Assembly: GCA_001949185.1 (NCBI GenBank)
Contig: BDGG01000006.1
Span: forward strand, 1,733,657 to 1,797,656
Direction of reading: 5' to 3'
DNA: 64,000 bases
Origin: Ramazzottius varieornatus
Lineage: Eukaryota; Tardigrada; Eutardigrada; Parachela; Ramazzottiidae
The position numbers and the translations under genes are program-made. This document shows, piece after piece, positions 61,881 through 64,000 of this stretch. The number at the start of each line of letters is the position of its first letter. Positions within the stretch are counted from its first letter, which is position 1. The notes beneath the pieces are model-generated. The model worked only from the letters and a program-made list of their open reading frames with translations. It searched no databases and was not told the origin of the DNA.

Positions 61881-62228
61881 ATGGAGTCTGGGCGCGTTTA
61901 TTTCATCACGTTATTCGCCTGTTTGGGTTGCAGCTTGCTGGTTTATCTGACATCGTTGTCTTCGTCTTCTAACTCACTTTTCAATCTATTCCCTGATGAA
62001 AAACCTGCTGGAGCTGGCAGACTGATCCGGATCAGACGGCAGCCTTTCTGGAACTGCAAATCATGGTGGACTATCACCCATGGCGCGACGTGCCACACCG
62101 CAGCCAAAGCGTGCAGCACTGACTTAGCAGGGTTACTGAGGGCTAATCCAGTTCTGGGCGAAAAAGGTGGTGGCTGTAAACTTTTAGTCGACGGTCAGCA
62201 GCTCTGTTGTTCGGTGCCGGTATCGTGA
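61881..62228 (+). CDS. Small secreted LysM-domain protein
   Basis: LysM domains bind N-acetylglucosamine polymers such as chitin or peptidoglycan. This 115-codon single-exon ORF starts at ATG 61881. It has a hydrophobic N-terminal signal (YFITLFACLGCSLLVYLTS) and a single LysM-like module at about residues 60-110: CKSWWTITHGATCHTAAKAC, then DLAGLLRANPVL, then CKLLVDGQQLCC. The pattern of aromatic-TITHG(D/A)TC, AA, LL.aNP and C-L-V-GQ-LCC fits eukaryotic Cys-containing LysM modules, which are disulphide-stabilised. No other domain is present. The next ATG, of a receptor kinase, is only 47 bp beyond its stop codon, so the two may share a transcript. The LysM call rests on pattern recognition only. 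Confidence 0.65.
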   Translation: MESGRVYFITLFACLGCSLLVYLTSLSSSSNSLFNLFPDEKPAGAGRLIRIRRQPFWNCKSWWTITHGATCHTAAKACSTDLAGLLRANPVLGEKGGGCKLLVDGQQLCCSVPVS

Positions 62229-62275
62229 GATCAAATCAAAGACTATCGTCAAGAGTACAAGCAATCGTGCATATA

Positions 62276-64000
62276 ATGGCGAGCTCGCCCAAATCGAGTA
62301 TTCTGGTCGTGTTTCTCTTGATCGGAACCATCGAAGCGGACATCATTTTGCGCGACGACTTCGATTCAGGCTCTCGATACCCAGACTTCGTCAAATGGAC
62401 GACGACCTCATTTAGACCTCAGTTGTTCCAGGTTTTAAAGAACAGTGGTGCTTCAAACATCACTATAGAGCGTAAAAGCGGAAACGACACCGGGATACTA
62501 TCCCTTACTTTGGACGTTGATGACTACCCGGGTCTACTTCTTGTAGAGAGTAGAGTTCCAATAAGCCCGCCCAACGAGAACGAAACAGTCTCGATCGAGG
62601 TCGAATTCCGGGCTAAACTGCCATACGAGAAGGGAGTCATCTCCACTGTATACCTCGGCCCGTGGTCCTGCTCATCAGAAAGTTGCCTGTTAGAGTATCC
62701 GAAGATTGTGCTTGTAGAAAGGAAGAAAGACAAGAAGGACGAGGAGGAGCGACCAGGAAGTACGCTTAACTTCTACGGGTATTATGAAGACAACGGTGCA
62801 CCAAGCTTCGAGAAGAGTGTCAATTTCTCCCGCGACATGTTCCAAGATTTTCACCTCTTCCGTTTTTCCTGGAAGCCTGATTGTCTGTACTGGTACGTGG
62901 ATGATCAAATGGTTCATATAACATGTTCGGCTGGAATGATAATACCGGTCGACATGCGCTTGAACTTCCAAATTGAACGTGCGAAAGAATGGATGGCTCA
63001 GTATCCCTATTATGAACCCAAATACGCGCCGGTGTATCCGCCTTCGAGCTTGGAGATCGATTATGTGAAGGTCGAACGGTTGGGAAACCTGGCTACTGTT
63101 TCGCAAACTGTCTCGTCGGATGCAGGGCTAATTCCTGTTATTGTTCCCGCAGTCATTGTACCGGTAATTCTCATAGCAGCTTGTCTTTTTGCCATTTTCT
63201 TCGTCCGCCGGAAAAGAAGGACCAGGAAGACAACTCGGTCAAACAGAACAAAGAGAATGAGGAAAGAGAAACAGAAGAACGAGCTGAACAGCTTAGCGAT
63301 GGGATCCGATTGGATAGTCAAAAGGAAGTCCAATGATTACACGTTGTGGGAAACGCAAGATCCAGCTGTTAAGGAATATTTGAAACTCTTTGCGGTTCCA
63401 TCTGACAAAATCACTAAGAGTACGTATTTTTTCTCGTTATCTGTTTCCTGGCATGGACACATACAGGGAGTGTAAAACAGATGTACCTAACGCTGGCTTT
63501 GTTACTGTATTTCAGCTTCTGTCCTATTGGGAAAGGGCGAATTCGGCACCGTTCATCAAGCACTCGTGGAAGGACTTCATGGTCGACCAGGCCCTGTTGA
63601 AGTTGCTGTCAAAACAATGATAATGGACGACTTTCACAAACTAAGTCAGATTCAGAAAGCCTTTGAGGATGAAATTCTGGTTATGCTGAAAGCTGGACAA
63701 CATTTGAACGTGGTGAATCTGCTGGGAGTTACAATATGCGGTACACAAAATCCACAAAACTGCTCACGTAGATTAGGCTTACAACATACCTGTTGCGTAA
63801 TTCGATAGAATACCCAGCCTTAATTTTGGAGCTGTGCGAACTGGGATCTTTGCTGACCTACCTTCAGACACGACGTCCGCCGTACGGAAACTACAGAAAT
63901 CTGCTGAATGCACTGGGCGAACTGGAAAGCTCTGCCGGAAGCGGTTCACAGTCTCAAACTGAGGACTACTCAGCCTTACAAGCAGAAGCAGATGCAAACA
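62276..64000 (+). CDS. Receptor tyrosine kinase with GH16-like ectodomain (partial)
   Basis: Exons 62276-63419, 63516-63767 and 63809 onward join in phase and run off the window. A signal peptide (MASSPKSSILVVFLLIGTIEA) is followed by a GH16/laminarinase-like jelly-roll of about 245 residues: ILRDDFDSGSRYPDFVKWTT, VSIEVEFRAKLPYEKGVIST, FHLFRFSWKPDCLYWYVDDQ and the closing LEIDYVKVERL. The GH16 active site E-x-D-x-x-E is replaced by K-I-V-L-V-E (62702-62719), so hydrolysis is unlikely and glycan binding is the better guess, as in insect beta-glucan recognition proteins. One transmembrane span (VIVPAVIVPVILIAACLFAI) and a basic juxtamembrane stretch follow. The kinase domain begins LLGKGEFGTVHQAL, VEVAVKTM, then VVNLLGVTICGTQNPQNCSQ and YPALILELCELGSLLTYLQT. 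The Ser/Gln-rich continuation resembles the insert of split (PDGFR/VEGFR-type) kinases. The catalytic loop lies beyond the window. Confidence 0.85.

Noticed and set aside
62207-62275. Extending the receptor kinase upstream to fuse it to the LysM ORF
   Set aside because: The frames differ and no donor/acceptor pair gives a compatible phase. The receptor also has its own clear signal peptide at ATG 62276.

Overview
This window is animal nuclear DNA. Every recognisable gene is split by short introns, mostly 40-300 bp and usually GT-AG. The genes are metazoan housekeeping or signalling genes: casein kinase 1 alpha, ribosomal protein eL34, ARPC1, SCYL1, a SIPA1-like RapGAP, a centromeric histone H3, a neprilysin-like M13 peptidase and a receptor tyrosine kinase. 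Compact genes, moderate GC content and heavy loads of small DNA transposons suggest a small-genome invertebrate. A tardigrade or another ecdysozoan is my best guess, but nothing in the window proves the phylum.

Layout. About 0.36-3.94 kb (+): neprilysin-like M13 peptidase. 4-9.3 kb: transposon-rich spacer with a foldback element, a hAT-type MITE that has a perfect 8-bp target duplication, and a mariner-like MITE. 9.4-11.7 kb (-): casein kinase 1 alpha. 13.19-13.83 kb (+): eL34. 14.35-16.43 kb (-): ARPC1. 17.4-18.7 kb (+): broken Harbinger transposase. 20.2-21.0 kb (-): 3' end of a retrotransposon. 22.7-23.9 kb: a hAT MITE nested inside a mariner-like MITE. 24.56-28.66 kb (-): SCYL1. 28.7-39.5 kb: mostly unassigned, with a few exon-like stretches. 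39.55-46.97 kb (+): SIPA1-like RapGAP. 47.89-49.02 kb (-): CenH3/CENP-A. 49.93-53.44 kb (-): complete, apparently intact hAT transposon. 53.4-57.6 kb: nothing recognised. 57.59-61.21 kb (+): new chromodomain protein. 61.88-62.23 kb (+): small secreted LysM protein. 62.28 kb to the window end (+): receptor tyrosine kinase whose ectodomain resembles a GH16/beta-glucan-recognition domain.

Two themes stand out. First, the right end carries a LysM protein and, 47 bp downstream, a transmembrane tyrosine kinase with a catalytically degenerate GH16-like ectodomain. Together they look like a possible glycan-sensing cassette, and the GH16-RTK fusion is not an architecture I know. Second, the window is littered with an approximately 50-bp palindromic hairpin (core AAGTGGCGCAC / GTGCGCCACTT), usually in pairs, at 12 loci in introns and gene flanks. 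Three separate hAT families each carry a dense family-specific subterminal palindrome.

Gene models were built by joining exons at visible splice sites. Reading frame closes exactly (total length divisible by three, phases agreeing) for CK1 alpha, eL34, ARPC1, SCYL1, SIPA1L, CenH3, the hAT transposase and the chromodomain protein. The M13 model is less exact at its third and fourth exons.
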